A DNA stretch of 64,000 nucleotides. Source: Noviherbaspirillum cavernae (GTDB taxonomy: Bacteria; Pseudomonadota; Gammaproteobacteria; Burkholderiales; Burkholderiaceae_D). The notes beneath the pieces were generated by a model, which saw only the letters and a list, made by a program, of their open reading frames with translations, had not been told where the DNA came from and ran no database searches. The stretch lies in NCBI RefSeq assembly GCF_003590875.1, contig NZ_QYUN01000002.1, positions 3,472,001 through 3,536,000 of the forward strand. The letters run 5' to 3'. Every line of letters begins with the position of its first letter. Within the stretch, counting starts at the first letter, position 1. The position numbers and the translations under genes were made by a program. Of the stretch, positions 9,267 through 19,142 are shown piece by piece.

Positions 9267-9659
9267 ATGCTCTCTTCCCTCTCCTACCCCGGTCTTGCCG
9301 ATTGCCGCCGCCTGTTTCTCCGCAACTACGAGGTGCAGATCAATATCGGCGTGCACGAATTCGAAAAGAAAGGCGAACAGCGCGTACTGATCAATGTCGA
9401 TCTGTTCATTCCGCTCGCAATGTCGACGCCGAAGGACGATCATCTGCATGAAGTGGTCGATTACGACTTCATGCGCGACACCGTCGCCAAGCGCATGGCG
9501 GAGGGCCATATTCATTTGCAGGAAACGCTGTGCGACGACGTCGCCCGCGCCATGCTCGCGCATCCGAAAGTGCGCGCGGTGCGCGTCTCCACCGAGAAGC
9601 CGGATGTCTATCCCGATTGCGACTCGGTCGGCGTCGAGGTGTTTCGCATCAAGGATTGA
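9267..9659 (+). CDS. folB: Dihydroneopterin aldolase
   Basis: 130 residues, normal for FolB, which cleaves dihydroneopterin in folate synthesis. Recognisable parts are LFLRNYEVQINIGVHEFEKK with the substrate-binding IGVHEFE segment, the VVDYDF motif, and the C-terminal VRVSTEKPDVYPDCDSVGVE with the catalytic-site Lys before PD. It is the second gene of the SDR-folB-ttcA run and is followed after 15 bp by ttcA. Confidence 0.92.
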   Translation: MLSSLSYPGLADCRRLFLRNYEVQINIGVHEFEKKGEQRVLINVDLFIPLAMSTPKDDHLHEVVDYDFMRDTVAKRMAEGHIHLQETLCDDVARAMLAHPKVRAVRVSTEKPDVYPDCDSVGVEVFRIKD

Positions 9660-9674
9660 ACGTTGGAGATGAAC

Positions 9675-10613
9675 ATGAATGACGCGGCAGCTGCAACGAT
9701 CGAGCCGGTCGATCTGAAGAAGGCGGAAAAGATCGCCTACGAAAACAACAAGCTGCACAAGCGGTTGTGCCGCCAGGTCGGCCAGGCAATCGGCGACTTC
9801 AACATGATCGAGGATGGCGACAAGGTGATGGTGTGCCTGTCCGGCGGGAAGGACAGCTACGGCCTGCTCGACATCCTGCTCACGCTGCGCGAGCGCGCGC
9901 CGATCCATTTCGACATCATCGCCGTCAATCTGGACCAGAAGCAGCCGAATTTCCCGGCGCATGTGCTACCGGAATATCTGACGAAGCTCGGCGTGCCCTT
10001 CCATATTGAAAACCAGGATACTTACAGCATCGTCAAGCGCGTCGTTCCGGAAGGCAAAACCACCTGCGCGCTATGCTCGCGGCTGCGACGCGGCATTCTC
10101 TACCGCGTCGCCGGCGAACTCGGCGCGACCAAGATCGCGCTCGGCCATCACCGCGACGACATCCTCGAAACCTTCTTCCTCAACATGTTCTTCGGCGCAA
10201 AACTGAAAGGCATGCCGCCCAAGCTGCAATCCGACGACGGCAAGAACATCGTGATCCGTCCGCTCGCCTACGTGAAGGAAGCGGACATGGAACGCTATGC
10301 GCAGGTGAAGCAGTTCCCGATCATCCCGTGTGACCTGTGCGGCAGCCAGGAAAACCTGCAACGCAAGCAGATCAAGGCCATGCTGCGCGAGTGGGAAAGG
10401 AAATTCCCGGGCCGGGTCGAGAATATTTTCTCGGCACTATCGACAGTCACGCCCTCGCATTTGATGGACCGGAATCTGTTCGGGTTTGCAGAGTTGAAGG
10501 CGACGGGCGAGGCATCGGCGCAGGGGGATATCGCGTTCGATGAGGAGCCGTGCGCGCCGCCAACCGCACCCAATGTCATCCGTTTCGATGGCTTCGGCGA
10601 TCTGCCCGATTGA
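9675..10613 (+). CDS. ttcA: tRNA 2-thiocytidine(32) synthetase TtcA
   Basis: PP-loop ATPase that thiolates C32 of certain tRNAs and carries a [4Fe-4S] cluster. The 312-residue product shows the PP-loop [12 protein letters not shown], the CxxC in [12 protein letters not shown], the region [16 protein letters not shown], and the further Cys pair in PCDLCGSQ. Start: GGAG at 9665-9668 is 6 nt from the ATG at 9675, which fits better than the ATG at 9669 or TTG at 9663. The C-terminal 40 residues are variable. It converges with the lipoprotein gene downstream. Confidence 0.93.
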   Translation: MNDAAAATIEPVDLKKAEKIAYENNKLHKRLCRQVGQAIGDFNMIEDGDKVMVCLSGGKDSYGLLDILLTLRERAPIHFDIIAVNLDQKQPNFPAHVLPEYLTKLGVPFHIENQDTYSIVKRVVPEGKTTCALCSRLRRGILYRVAGELGATKIALGHHRDDILETFFLNMFFGAKLKGMPPKLQSDDGKNIVIRPLAYVKEADMERYAQVKQFPIIPCDLCGSQENLQRKQIKAMLREWERKFPGRVENIFSALSTVTPSHLMDRNLFGFAELKATGEASAQGDIAFDEEPCAPPTAPNVIRFDGFGDLPD

Positions 10614-10693
10614 TGCATTCACGACATGGCTGGCGGGTGTTGCAGTGCCGCCGGCCGACATGTTGCGCCTCGCCAGCCGCCAATGCCGGCGAC

Positions 10694-11572
10694 CTAGCCT
10701 TCTTTCCCTGCCATCGAGCGGCAATCGTCAATCCATTTCTGCAACCGCGTCATCGCATTCGCCGTCTGCTGGGGCGTCGCCATGTTGATAATCATTACAG
10801 ACAGTTGAACCGTACTGTCGGCGTAGGCATCGGCCACCGCCTTCTGTTTCTCATCCCCGAAATGAACCATCGTCGCCGTCACATAAGTACGCAGCATGCG
10901 CATCGCCGTCTCGTGCTTCGGCTTTTCTACCTGGATTTTTCTTAGCAGCGCGACCATCTCCTGCTGGCGGCGCATCCGTCCCGCCATGTGCGCTTCGAAA
11001 TTCGCGGGCCGTGCATCGGACGCAGCACGAATGCGCGCTTCCTGCTCGGCGCTGAAGTTGCCGAACCAGTACTCGGCCTGCTTCATGACTTTCTTGTATC
11101 GGACGTGTTGACGCTGCTCAAGATCGCCCTGCAAATACTCTTTACGATATTTTTCGTTGTTGGATTCGAATTTTTTCTCGATCTGGGCAATCTGCTGCGG
11201 TTGCAGCGACAAGGCCAGATCGGTCAATTCGGGAATCGCCTTATCGATCACAATCAGCATGCGCTTCTTGAGGGCATCGTAATCAGCCGCCACGTCAGCC
11301 GGCGTCACCTTGCGCTGCAACTGTTGTTGCGTCTGCGTCAGCAACTTCGCGTAATCGTCGAGCTGCGTCTTGCGATGCCAGTCGAACAAGTGGCTGATGT
11401 GCCGCTTGACCCAAGGGGTCTGATCGCTTTCAAAATCGACATAGCTATTCAGCCACCAATACACCACCGTCTCGCCGTTGCTGTAGCCAAGCCGCACCGC
11501 GCTGCAGCCAACCAGCAGGCATGCGAGCACGAAAATGCCTGCCCTCGAAGAAAAAGCACGGGATGAGCGCAT
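10694..11572 (-). CDS. DUF6279-type lipoprotein
   Basis: 292-residue predicted lipoprotein. A signal peptide with lipobox ([12 protein letters not shown], Cys about residue 22) is followed by [20 protein letters not shown], the hallmark start of this family, then a Gln/Lys-rich helical region ([13 protein letters not shown]) and a conserved C-terminal segment. ATG at 11572 begins the signal peptide directly; 11587 is an alternative. The start codons of this gene and glmU are only 33 bp apart and divergent, so their promoters must overlap or reach into each other's 5' end. Function unknown; probably periplasmic side of a membrane. Confidence 0.8.
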   Translation of the reverse strand: MRSSRAFSSRAGIFVLACLLVGCSAVRLGYSNGETVVYWWLNSYVDFESDQTPWVKRHISHLFDWHRKTQLDDYAKLLTQTQQQLQRKVTPADVAADYDALKKRMLIVIDKAIPELTDLALSLQPQQIAQIEKKFESNNEKYRKEYLQGDLEQRQHVRYKKVMKQAEYWFGNFSAEQEARIRAASDARPANFEAHMAGRMRRQQEMVALLRKIQVEKPKHETAMRMLRTYVTATMVHFGDEKQKAVADAYADSTVQLSVMIINMATPQQTANAMTRLQKWIDDCRSMAGKEG

Positions 11573-11605
11573 GGTAAAATTTTGCATCACTTCAATAAGT
11601 CGCCT

Positions 11606-12964
11606 ATGAACGTTGTCATTCTCGCCGCCGGCATGGGAAAGCGCATGCAGTCTGCGCTGCCGAAGGTACTGCATCCGCTGGCCGGCAAGCCTTTGTTGTC
11701 GCATGTCATCGATACCGCACGTGCCCTGTCTCCTTCAAATTTATGCATCATCTACGGTCATGGAGGTGAGGCCGTTCCCGAAACTGTCAAGGCTTCGGAT
11801 CTCGCTTTTGCCAAACAGGAGCCGCAACTCGGCACCGGCCATGCCGTCATGCAAGCGATTCCGCATCTGGACAACCATGTGCCGACCCTCGTGCTGTACG
11901 GCGACGTGCCGCTGACGACGACACATTCACTTCAGCAACTCTTGGACAGCGCCGGCCGCGAAAAGTTAGCGATCCTCACTGTTGAATTGGAGAATCCCAC
12001 CGGCTACGGCCGCATCGTGCGCGAACACGGCAACATCGCGCGCATCGTCGAACAGAAGGATGCCACCGATACCGAGCGCGCCATCCGCGAAGTCAACACC
12101 GGCATCATGGTCGCACCGACCGCCGCGCTCAAGCGCTGGCTGACTACGCTGTCGAACGACAATGCGCAAGGCGAGTATTACCTCACCGATATCGTCGCGC
12201 GCGCGGTGGCCGACGGCGTGCCGGTCGTTTCCGCGCAGCCATCGGCAGTGTGGGAAACGCTGGGCGTCAACAGCAAGGTGCAGCTGGCCGAACTGGAACG
12301 CATCCATCAGAACAACATCGCCAACCAGTTGCTGGAACAGGGCGTGACGCTGGCCGATCCGGCGCGTCTCGATGTGCGCGGCACGCTGACCTGCGGCCGC
12401 GACGTCGCGATCGACGTCAACTGCGTGTTCGAAGGCAAGGTCGAGCTGGAAGACGGCGTGACGATCGGTGCGCACTGCGTGATCCGGAATGCGCGCATCG
12501 CGAAAGGTGCGAACATCAAGCCGTTCTGCCATATCGAGGACGCCGTGGTCGGCGCGCAATCCGTCATCGGTCCGTATGCGCGCCTGCGCCCCGGCACCGA
12601 GCTTGCGGAAGACGTCCACATCGGCAACTTCGTCGAAGTGAAGAACAGCCAGATCGCCGCGCACAGCAAGGCCAACCATCTGGCCTATGTGGGTGATGCG
12701 ACAGTCGGCTCGCGCGTCAACATCGGCGCCGGCACGATTACCTGCAACTACGATGGCGCGAACAAGTTCCGCACCGTCATCGAAGACGACGCCTTTATCG
12801 GCAGCGACACGCAGCTGGTCGCCCCGGTGCGCGTCGGCAGGGGCGCAACGCTGGGTGCGGGCACCACGCTGACCAAGGATGCACCGGAAGGCAAGCTGAC
12901 CGTTTCGCGCAGCAAGCAAATGACCATCGAAGGCTGGCAACGGCCCGTCAAACTCAAGAAATAA
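11606..12964 (+). CDS. glmU: Bifunctional GlcNAc-1-phosphate uridyltransferase / GlcN-1-phosphate acetyltransferase
   Basis: 452 residues, full length. It makes UDP-GlcNAc for peptidoglycan and LPS. The N-terminal pyrophosphorylase domain starts [20 protein letters not shown] with the LxxGxGTRM-type loop, then GTGHAVMQA and LVLYGDVPL. The C-terminal left-handed beta-helix shows hexapeptide repeats ([20 protein letters not shown]) and the acetyltransferase residues in [11 protein letters not shown] and [13 protein letters not shown]. It is followed after 12 bp by glmS in the standard glmU-glmS order. Confidence 0.97.
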   Translation: MNVVILAAGMGKRMQSALPKVLHPLAGKPLLSHVIDTARALSPSNLCIIYGHGGEAVPETVKASDLAFAKQEPQLGTGHAVMQAIPHLDNHVPTLVLYGDVPLTTTHSLQQLLDSAGREKLAILTVELENPTGYGRIVREHGNIARIVEQKDATDTERAIREVNTGIMVAPTAALKRWLTTLSNDNAQGEYYLTDIVARAVADGVPVVSAQPSAVWETLGVNSKVQLAELERIHQNNIANQLLEQGVTLADPARLDVRGTLTCGRDVAIDVNCVFEGKVELEDGVTIGAHCVIRNARIAKGANIKPFCHIEDAVVGAQSVIGPYARLRPGTELAEDVHIGNFVEVKNSQIAAHSKANHLAYVGDATVGSRVNIGAGTITCNYDGANKFRTVIEDDAFIGSDTQLVAPVRVGRGATLGAGTTLTKDAPEGKLTVSRSKQMTIEGWQRPVKLKK

Positions 12965-12976
12965 CAGGAAACCATC

Positions 12977-14806
12977 ATGTGCGGCATTGTCGGCGCGGTT
13001 GCGCAACGTAATATTGTTCCCATCCTGCTCGAAGGCCTGCGGCGACTCGAATACCGCGGCTACGATTCCTGCGGCGTCGCCGTGCACAACGGCGGATTGC
13101 AGCGCGCGCGCAGCGTCTCGCGCGTGGCGGAACTGGACATGCAGATTGCGCAATCGGGCTTCGAAGGCACGACCGGCATCTCGCACACGCGCTGGGCGAC
13201 GCACGGTGCGCCGGCGACCAACAATGCTCACCCGCATTTCTCGCCGAACCGCAACGGCGACCAGACCGTCGCGCTGGTGCATAACGGCATCATCGAAAAC
13301 TACGAGGAAATCCGCAGCGAACTGAAGGCGCTCGGCTACCAGTTCGAGTCGCAGACCGATACCGAGGTGATCGCGCACCTCGTCAACCACATGTACGACG
13401 GCGACCTGTTCCGCACCGTGCAGAAGGCGGTCAAGCGCCTGCACGGCGCATTCGCCATCGCGGTGTTCTGCAAGGACGAGCCGCATCGCGTGGTCGGCGC
13501 ACGCCTCGGCTGCCCGCTGCTGATCGGACTCGGCAATGGCGAAAACTTCCTCGCCTCGGACGCGATGGCGCTGGCCGGCACCACCGACCAGATCATCTAC
13601 CTCGAAGAAGGCGACGTCGTCGATGTGCAGCTGAATTCAGTCAAGATCACCGACAGGAACGACATCCCGGTCGAGCGTCCGGTCAACACCGTGCACGCCT
13701 ATTCCGGCGCGATCGACCTCGGCCCGTACCGCCACTACATGCAGAAGGAAATCTTCGAGCAGCCGCGCGCCATCACCGACACGCTGCAAGGCATCGAAGG
13801 CTTCGTGCCCAGCCTGTTCGGCGACAAGGCCGCCACCGTATTCGAGCGCATCAATGCGATCCAGGTGCTGGCCTGCGGCACCAGCTACTACTCCGCGATG
13901 ACGGCGAAGTACTGGCTCGAATCCATCGCCGGCATCCCGACCAATGTCGAGATCGCCAGCGAATATCGCTACCGCACACCGGCGGTGAACCCCGACGCGC
14001 TCGTCGTCGTCGTTTCGCAATCGGGAGAAACCGCCGACACACTGGCCGCGCTCAAGTACGCCAAGGAACTCGGCCACAAGCATTCGCTCGCGATCTGCAA
14101 CGTCGGCACCTCGGCGATGGTGCGCGAAACAGAGCTGTCCTACCTGACCCGCGCCGGTGTCGAAATCGGCGTCGCCTCGACCAAAGCATTCACCACGCAA
14201 CTGACCGCGCTGTTCCTGCTGACCATGACGCTGGCAAAGATGCGCGGCCGCCTGACGCCGGAGCAGGAACATCAACACCTGAAGAACCTGCGCCACCTAC
14301 CGAACGCGCTGCAAAGCGTGCTCGCGCTGGAACCGAACATCATCGCCTGGGCCGAGAGCTTCGCGCGCAAGGAAAACGCGCTCTTCCTCGGGCGCGGCCT
14401 GCACTACCCGATCGCGCTGGAGGGCGCGCTGAAGCTGAAGGAGATTTCCTACATTCACGCCGAAGCGTATCCGGCGGGCGAGCTGAAGCACGGCCCGCTC
14501 GCACTGGTGACGGAGGAAATGCCGGTCGTCACCGTCGCGCCGAACGACGCGCTGATCGAAAAGCTGAAGTCCAACATGCAGGAAGTCCGCGCGCGCGGCG
14601 GTCAGCTCTATGTCTTCGCTGACTCCGATTCGCACCTCGCCTCGAGCGAAGGCGTGCACGTGATCCGCCTGCCGGAACACTATGGCGAGCTGTCGCCGAT
14701 CCTGCACGTGGTGCCGCTGCAATTGCTGGCGTATCACACCGCGCTGGCACGCGGCACCGATGTGGACAAACCGCGCAATCTGGCGAAGTCGGTCACGGTG
14801 GAGTAA
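12977..14806 (+). CDS. glmS: Glutamine-fructose-6-phosphate aminotransferase
   Basis: 609 residues, full length. It converts fructose-6-P and Gln to glucosamine-6-P. The N-terminal nucleophile Cys2 follows the initiator ([12 protein letters not shown]), and the Gln domain has the TRWATHG motif. Two SIS domains follow ([24 protein letters not shown]), and the C-terminus ends with [15 protein letters not shown] lies before the ATG at 12977. It works with GlmU (GlmM lies elsewhere) to make UDP-GlcNAc. No glmS-type riboswitch is seen in the 12-bp gap, as expected for a beta-proteobacterium. Confidence 0.97.
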   Translation: MCGIVGAVAQRNIVPILLEGLRRLEYRGYDSCGVAVHNGGLQRARSVSRVAELDMQIAQSGFEGTTGISHTRWATHGAPATNNAHPHFSPNRNGDQTVALVHNGIIENYEEIRSELKALGYQFESQTDTEVIAHLVNHMYDGDLFRTVQKAVKRLHGAFAIAVFCKDEPHRVVGARLGCPLLIGLGNGENFLASDAMALAGTTDQIIYLEEGDVVDVQLNSVKITDRNDIPVERPVNTVHAYSGAIDLGPYRHYMQKEIFEQPRAITDTLQGIEGFVPSLFGDKAATVFERINAIQVLACGTSYYSAMTAKYWLESIAGIPTNVEIASEYRYRTPAVNPDALVVVVSQSGETADTLAALKYAKELGHKHSLAICNVGTSAMVRETELSYLTRAGVEIGVASTKAFTTQLTALFLLTMTLAKMRGRLTPEQEHQHLKNLRHLPNALQSVLALEPNIIAWAESFARKENALFLGRGLHYPIALEGALKLKEISYIHAEAYPAGELKHGPLALVTEEMPVVTVAPNDALIEKLKSNMQEVRARGGQLYVFADSDSHLASSEGVHVIRLPEHYGELSPILHVVPLQLLAYHTALARGTDVDKPRNLAKSVTVE

Positions 14807-14836
14807 GGAGCGGGAAAATCCGCATCGGTCCTAAAG

Positions 14837-15131
14837 TGACAATTAATACGGATATTTTTTGCCTTGTACGCCACAAATAATGACAATAATTCTTAATTTA
14901 GGATATTAGTAACAATTATTAGAGGTGGTCCCGTTTGGTTGGACACGAATTTGAATTCGTTAAGTGGGGCTTTGCGGATGCAGGGTTATCCACGGCACCG
15001 CTCGCCGCCCCATGAAAAGAGCCTTAACTTGACAAATATTACGGAGAATTTAGCTCTCGTATCTCCTTATTTCGCCATACTCTGCTCGACATGACAAAAA
15101 ATCTTTAATTACGGATAGTTGTAACAATTAA
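14837..15131 (+). repeat. Four AT-rich imperfect direct repeats between glmS and the IS relic
   Basis: In a 790-bp gene-free, AT-rich stretch four related units start with TGACAA and share a core near TTACGGATA: 14837-14860 (TGACAATTAATACGGATA), 14881-14920, 15030-15054 and 15092-15131. The second and fourth match over about 40 bp and both end in GTAACAATTA. Two units lie left of the 44-bp inverted repeat at 14923 and two lie inside it. They could be regulator-binding sites or parts of a decayed replicon or transposon end. No protein is coded here. Confidence 0.6.
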
Positions 15132-15626
15132 TTGCGTAAAAATCGATTCCCGCTAATAGGCAGATGTGAATAGATAAAAAATCGGGCATAGATTTCGATC
15201 TGTGATGAAGCTGTGGGGCGTGGACTGCCCCAAGCAAGTCTGCGTGTGGGTTTGCGGCGCGAATGCGTCGGCAACGCCAATTGCAGAGGGTGTATTTCTC
15301 CTTGCTTGCTGATGGTTTTGAATTATGTGTGTCGGTTTCGAAGTATGTGTGTCAGTTCCCAAGCATACATAATGATAGTGCCTACATGCGCGCTTCCATA
15401 ATTTCAAAAGGAAAATGATGGCCATGGTCAGGTAAACGTCGGTAAGAAACGGAAAATGGTGACAAACCTATAGTGGAACGGTCATCATGAATACAGCAGC
15501 TCTGAAGCACGGTGATCCAAAGATGCTACAAGCCACAAACCAGCTCTGAACATGGTCCGAAAAACCCAAACGGATCAAGCTTCACTTAACGAAGTCAAAT
15601 TCGCGCCCAACTAAACGGGGCCACCT
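14923..15626. mobile_element. Relic of about 0.7 kb bounded by 44-bp inverted repeats
   Basis: The left end (14923-14966) begins AGGTGGTCCCGTTTGGTTGG; the right end (15583-15626), read inward on the minus strand, begins AGGTGGCCCCGTTTAGTTGG. The two agree at about 37 of 44 positions and both end GTTAAGTG. TG...CA termini and the CCCGTTT-GTTGGACAC pattern recall IS3-family (IS150-type) ends; that assignment is inference. The interior has no transposase, so this is a non-autonomous or internally deleted element. No target duplication is evident. The right end abuts a truncated IS256-like gene, suggesting one element landed in another. Confidence 0.6.
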
Positions 15627-15828
15627 TTTCGGTGCCAAGATGGTGGGTCAGTTCGGCAGCCAGCTTGCGCTCGGCCAGTTGTTTCTTGAGCTGGCCCGCA
15701 AGCCAGGACTCGCCGAGGATTGATTCGGCATCCTTGTTCTGAACTTGCGCCAGCAGTTGACCGATCAGCTCATCCGGAGAAAGCCTGAGCACCTTCGGTT
15801 TTTTGGTCGTGCTCATCACATCGGTCAT
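15627..15828 (-). pseudogene. Truncated IS256-family transposase (N-terminal stump)
   Basis: From ATG 15828 the minus strand codes about 67 residues (MTDVMSTTKKPKVLRLSPDE, then LIGQLLAQVQNKDAESILGE) that resemble the N-terminus of IS256-family transposases, including the KKQLAERKLAAELTHHLG segment. Similarity stops exactly where the 44-bp repeat at 15583-15626 begins, so the catalytic DDE part is lost. The 160 bp upstream (15829-15990) contains a small hairpin TGACGAA...TTCGTCA and leads to the HTTM gene. Confidence 0.68.
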
Positions 15829-15990
15829 GTCGTTTTGCTTTCGACCTCATCTCATGGCCTCTTGCACACAGAGAATCTGACCATGCTCGTGGCACGATAA
15901 AATCACCACATTGAACAATTGAATTTGGCCTGACGAATCTTCTTCGTCAAACCGGGCAACCGTCAGATCAGATCGCGTCTACTCCATCAT

Positions 15991-17835
15991 ATGAAAACAT
16001 TAATAGTACCTGGCGCTAAGTCTTTATCGCTGCCGTCCCGTTTCCTTGACCGCTTTATCTTCCTCCGTGGAGGCGCATACAATGCCGCGATTGCGCGGAT
16101 GCTTCTTGCCATTTCGTTATGGCTGACGCTCGACACAGCAGGGGGCGCGTGGAGTTGGGATCACTATGTTGCTTCCTTTAGATCGATTGGGTGGATTCCC
16201 AAGGGCTTAGTGAAGTGTTTGGACCTCGTAACGCATGGACCGCCATCTCAAGATTTTGTGATCAGTCTTTTTGTCGTCGCCAAGGTGGCATGCGCAATGA
16301 TGTTTTTTGGCTTGTTCTCCCGCACAGCGGCCATTGTTGCGGCTTTGACGACCACCCTCTACGCAAGTTTGATGTCATCGTTTGGGCCTTACTGGTCACA
16401 CAGCTTCAACGTGCAGCTATTGGCCGCGCTTTCCTTCATGCTTGGACGCTCTGGCGATGTGTTATCAATTGACGCCCTGATTCGTCGCATTCGCTCCCTT
16501 CCTTCGCCGTTGAAACAGCACGATGGACTGTATTGGTGGCCCGTCCTGTTTGCCGAGCTGTCCACTCATATGTTCATGTTCGGCGCGTTCTATCAAAAGT
16601 GGACAGTGGGGAATGGCATCTGGTGGGCTTGGTCGGACAATCTCCGCAACGCTTTGGCCGTTAGTTGGGGAGTCGCCCGGTTTAACGTTCCGGAAACGAC
16701 GTTATGGGTGATGAACAATCCATGGGTATATAAGACTGCCGGAACGATGCAGCTTATCGCGCAGTTCTCCACCATCTTTTGTTTGTTCCTCGTCCGCCAT
16801 CCAGTGCTTCGAATGGTCATCGGCGGGTCGTTCTTTTTCCTCGAGATTATTGGGCTTACCCGACTGTTTGAGTTTTGGCATCCGTTCTGGGTGCCGTTAT
16901 GTCTACTTTCTGTAGATTGGGAATGGCTTTACGGGAAAATCAAGGGACGGGATGTGCGGCCCAAATCGGCACAGCGCGGCTATCTCGTTGTCAGCGCCTT
17001 CTTGATCACCGTGCAAAAGCGCACCTTGGACGTGGTTGACAATATCGTTCCGACCTACCGTCTTGCCGTCTATGCATTCATGGCGCTCTTTTTCGGGTAC
17101 TACGCTGCCAACATCGTCTGGAAGCTCGGTGAGAAGCACCTGAATTACCCATTTAGCTCGATGGCCTTTTACTCCGAAAATCGGGCGATTCCCCCTTACT
17201 CAAACCCCAATTATTTTCCGTATCTGCGGGGTTGGATCGAGATTGAAACGGCCAAGGGGAAGATACTCGAGCCCCAAGAACTTCCGTCAACAATGTTGGA
17301 TTCGGTCCTTGGGGCTGGAAGAAGTGAAGAAGAGCAGCGGAAATTGCATGAGTCGGAAATGCTGTTGGCAACGCATGCGTACTGGCGAAATTCAGCGCCG
17401 ATAAAATCGGACGATGTTGTGAGACTGCGCGCCTACACCCAAATCGTTGCCGTGCCACCTCGCCCCCGTCCTGCGCTGCCGATGGTAGTTCTTCATTCCG
17501 GGCTGACTTCCGTCAAAGACGAACGGGGCTTTCGCGGTGTCACACCTTCGATTCAATGGGATAAGGAAGTTGGGCAATACGTTATCAGCATCCAGACGTT
17601 CGGTTTCACTAATCCTTCATTCAGGATTCTGGCAAGGCGCAATATATGGCAGATTCCCAGTGAGCACGCGGCACAGCCATTGGCGGGAGAATGGCGAAAC
17701 GGGCGATTCTATATGGCAAACATTCCGCGCGAGAGTGAATATCTGTACCTCTACACGGTTATTGAGGTAACCGACAAGGCGCTTGGTGTCATTGAAGAAT
17801 ATGCTGGTCCGGAAAATTTCCCAGCTTACAAATGA
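15991..17835 (+). CDS. HTTM-domain multi-pass membrane protein
   Basis: 614 residues. The N-terminal two thirds is a multi-helix membrane domain of HTTM type (related to vitamin K-dependent gamma-carboxylase). It starts FIFLRGGAYNAAIARMLLAI, with further helices at FVISLFVVAKVACAMMFFGL and around the motif HMFMFGAFYQKW. Residues from about 385 form a soluble C-terminal part (SMAFYSENRAIPPYSNPNYF). It overlaps the following DCC-thioredoxin gene by the ATGA at 17832-17835, so the two are translationally coupled. Its GC content and codon use are visibly lower than in the neighbouring housekeeping genes, and it sits next to transposon remnants, indicating acquisition. Substrate unknown. Confidence 0.72.
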   Translation: MKTLIVPGAKSLSLPSRFLDRFIFLRGGAYNAAIARMLLAISLWLTLDTAGGAWSWDHYVASFRSIGWIPKGLVKCLDLVTHGPPSQDFVISLFVVAKVACAMMFFGLFSRTAAIVAALTTTLYASLMSSFGPYWSHSFNVQLLAALSFMLGRSGDVLSIDALIRRIRSLPSPLKQHDGLYWWPVLFAELSTHMFMFGAFYQKWTVGNGIWWAWSDNLRNALAVSWGVARFNVPETTLWVMNNPWVYKTAGTMQLIAQFSTIFCLFLVRHPVLRMVIGGSFFFLEIIGLTRLFEFWHPFWVPLCLLSVDWEWLYGKIKGRDVRPKSAQRGYLVVSAFLITVQKRTLDVVDNIVPTYRLAVYAFMALFFGYYAANIVWKLGEKHLNYPFSSMAFYSENRAIPPYSNPNYFPYLRGWIEIETAKGKILEPQELPSTMLDSVLGAGRSEEEQRKLHESEMLLATHAYWRNSAPIKSDDVVRLRAYTQIVAVPPRPRPALPMVVLHSGLTSVKDERGFRGVTPSIQWDKEVGQYVISIQTFGFTNPSFRILARRNIWQIPSEHAAQPLAGEWRNGRFYMANIPRESEYLYLYTVIEVTDKALGVIEEYAGPENFPAYK

Positions 17836-18206
17836 ACAAAGACAACTATATTTTGTATGACGGCGACTGTCCGTTCTGCTCCAATTTCGTCAAGTTGGTG
17901 CAGCTTAAAAAGGCGGTCGGTCCAGTTTCGCTTCTCAATATTCGAGAAAATGCAGACTTGGCTGAGCACTATAGCGACAAGGGTTACAACCTGGATCAGG
18001 GTATGCTCTTGCACCTCGACGGCAACGACTATTGGGGCGCGGATTGCATGAATCGTATAGCGCTGCTCAGTTCGGAAAGCGATATCTTCAACAAATTGAA
18101 CGCGGCAGTTTTCAGGCACAAGCGTCTGTCAAAACTTCTTTATCCGGTATTGCGCACCGGACGGAACATGACGTTGCGGCTGATGGGGCGCAACAGAATA
18201 GCCTGA
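17832..18206 (+). CDS. DCC-family thiol-disulfide oxidoreductase (DUF393)
   Basis: 124 residues with the defining N-terminal motif YDGDCPFCSNFV: an Asp followed by a CxxC redox pair at residues 14-17. It continues with the DUF393 pattern ENADLAEHYSDKGYNLDQGM and a C-terminal LLYPVLRTGRNMTLRLMGR. The start codon overlaps the stop of the HTTM gene. HTTM or DoxX membrane proteins paired with DUF393 thioredoxins are a recurrent arrangement; a joint redox or modification function is inferred. Confidence 0.85.
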   Translation: MNKDNYILYDGDCPFCSNFVKLVQLKKAVGPVSLLNIRENADLAEHYSDKGYNLDQGMLLHLDGNDYWGADCMNRIALLSSESDIFNKLNAAVFRHKRLSKLLYPVLRTGRNMTLRLMGRNRIA

Positions 18207-18799
18207 TGAGGCCGCCAGAAAAAAGTAATTATCCGCGCCTGGTAACTAAGGCTCATAAATAAACTTCCAGTCGACATATGTTTGCGCATTCAGGAATTCA
18301 GCATTATTTTTCTCGAAAGCCCCGTCTCGTCACCCGCTCTATCGAAAGACTATAAACACCTTGATTCCTCCATCAGCCCCCTAACGATTCCCCATTTCGA
18401 TTGCAATGTCATGGGATCCAAGTAGGGCGTATTGCCGTTCTCCTCAGCAATACGCTAATCTGAAGCCGCGGCTCGCACCAGGTCGAAATTTCGGAAAAAG
18501 ACCAAGGGGATGCTAGCTTCGGCGGTGCGTATAGCAATCGAGATTATTTTGATGGCAGAGGAGTACGGGCCGAATCATCATCCGAAGTTTGATGCTGGTG
18601 GGTGTGGTGACCAAGATGCGATGTCTGCCCTTCCTTTTCTTGCTCGCATTACGCTGCTGCCGCTGCCCAAGTGTATTGGAGCGGCAGAATCGTTAGCTGC
18701 AAGATAAGAAGAAGTTTTTTCACGGGCCAAACAATAGCATTGAATCCTTGGCCCCTCGCATGCAAGTAATCGATAGAGGCGCAGCATTCGGACAGGTTG
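18207..18799. other. Gene-poor 593-bp spacer
   Basis: No coding sequence is convincing here. One clear structure is seen: a 9-bp perfect inverted repeat, GCGTATTGC (18428-18436) and GCAATACGC (18448-18456), with an 11-nt loop. It lacks a T tract, so it may be a weak terminator, an operator or a transposon end. The area separates the HTTM/DCC pair from the convergent metal/thiol gene group. Confidence 0.5.
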
Positions 18800-19138
18800 T
18801 CAGTCCACCAAATCGCGAATAGCGCGGTCAATCGGCAATCGCTTAAACATGCTGATATTGGTCCCGCCGGTGTTACCCACAGGGACAATTCCAACCGCAG
18901 AACCAAGAGCGCCAAGAACAATACGTACCGCTTGGCCAAGGACCTCGACTGGGGAGTGTCGCTTTATCCCTATCTTGAGCATCCACCAATGTGTCGCAAC
19001 ATGCGGGGCCACATATCGCTGACCCGACACATGTGCGACCTCAAAATGTTTGAACGCCTGATCCAACTGACCTTTGTCGTAATGGTGGACACCCGCTGCC
19101 ATTTCGGCATCGAATGCTTGTCTCAATTCCGGTTTCAT
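18800..19138 (-). CDS. DUF3703 family protein
   Basis: 112 residues of the DUF3703 family: MKPELRQAFDAEMAAGVHHY, then FEVAHVSGQRYVAPHVATHW and a C-terminal glycine-rich VPVGNTGGTNISMFKRLPID. His-rich segments (VHHY, THWWML) could bind metal. ATG 19138 lies 4 bp downstream of the stop of the CDF transporter, so it is the last gene of that transcript. DUF3703 genes are often beside CDF/heavy-metal transporters; function unknown. Confidence 0.8.
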   Translation of the reverse strand: MKPELRQAFDAEMAAGVHHYDKGQLDQAFKHFEVAHVSGQRYVAPHVATHWWMLKIGIKRHSPVEVLGQAVRIVLGALGSAVGIVPVGNTGGTNISMFKRLPIDRAIRDLVD

Positions 19139-19142
19139 ATTT

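Noticed and set aside
12965..12976. glmS ribozyme/riboswitch
   Set aside because: Only 12 bp separate glmU and glmS, and there is no room for the structure.
11966..13486. 506-codon frame antisense to glmU/glmS
   Set aside because: glmU and glmS are unambiguous on the plus strand.
18510..18707. Short plus-strand frame of 65 codons
   Set aside because: No ribosome binding site, no family features, and it lies in low-information spacer.
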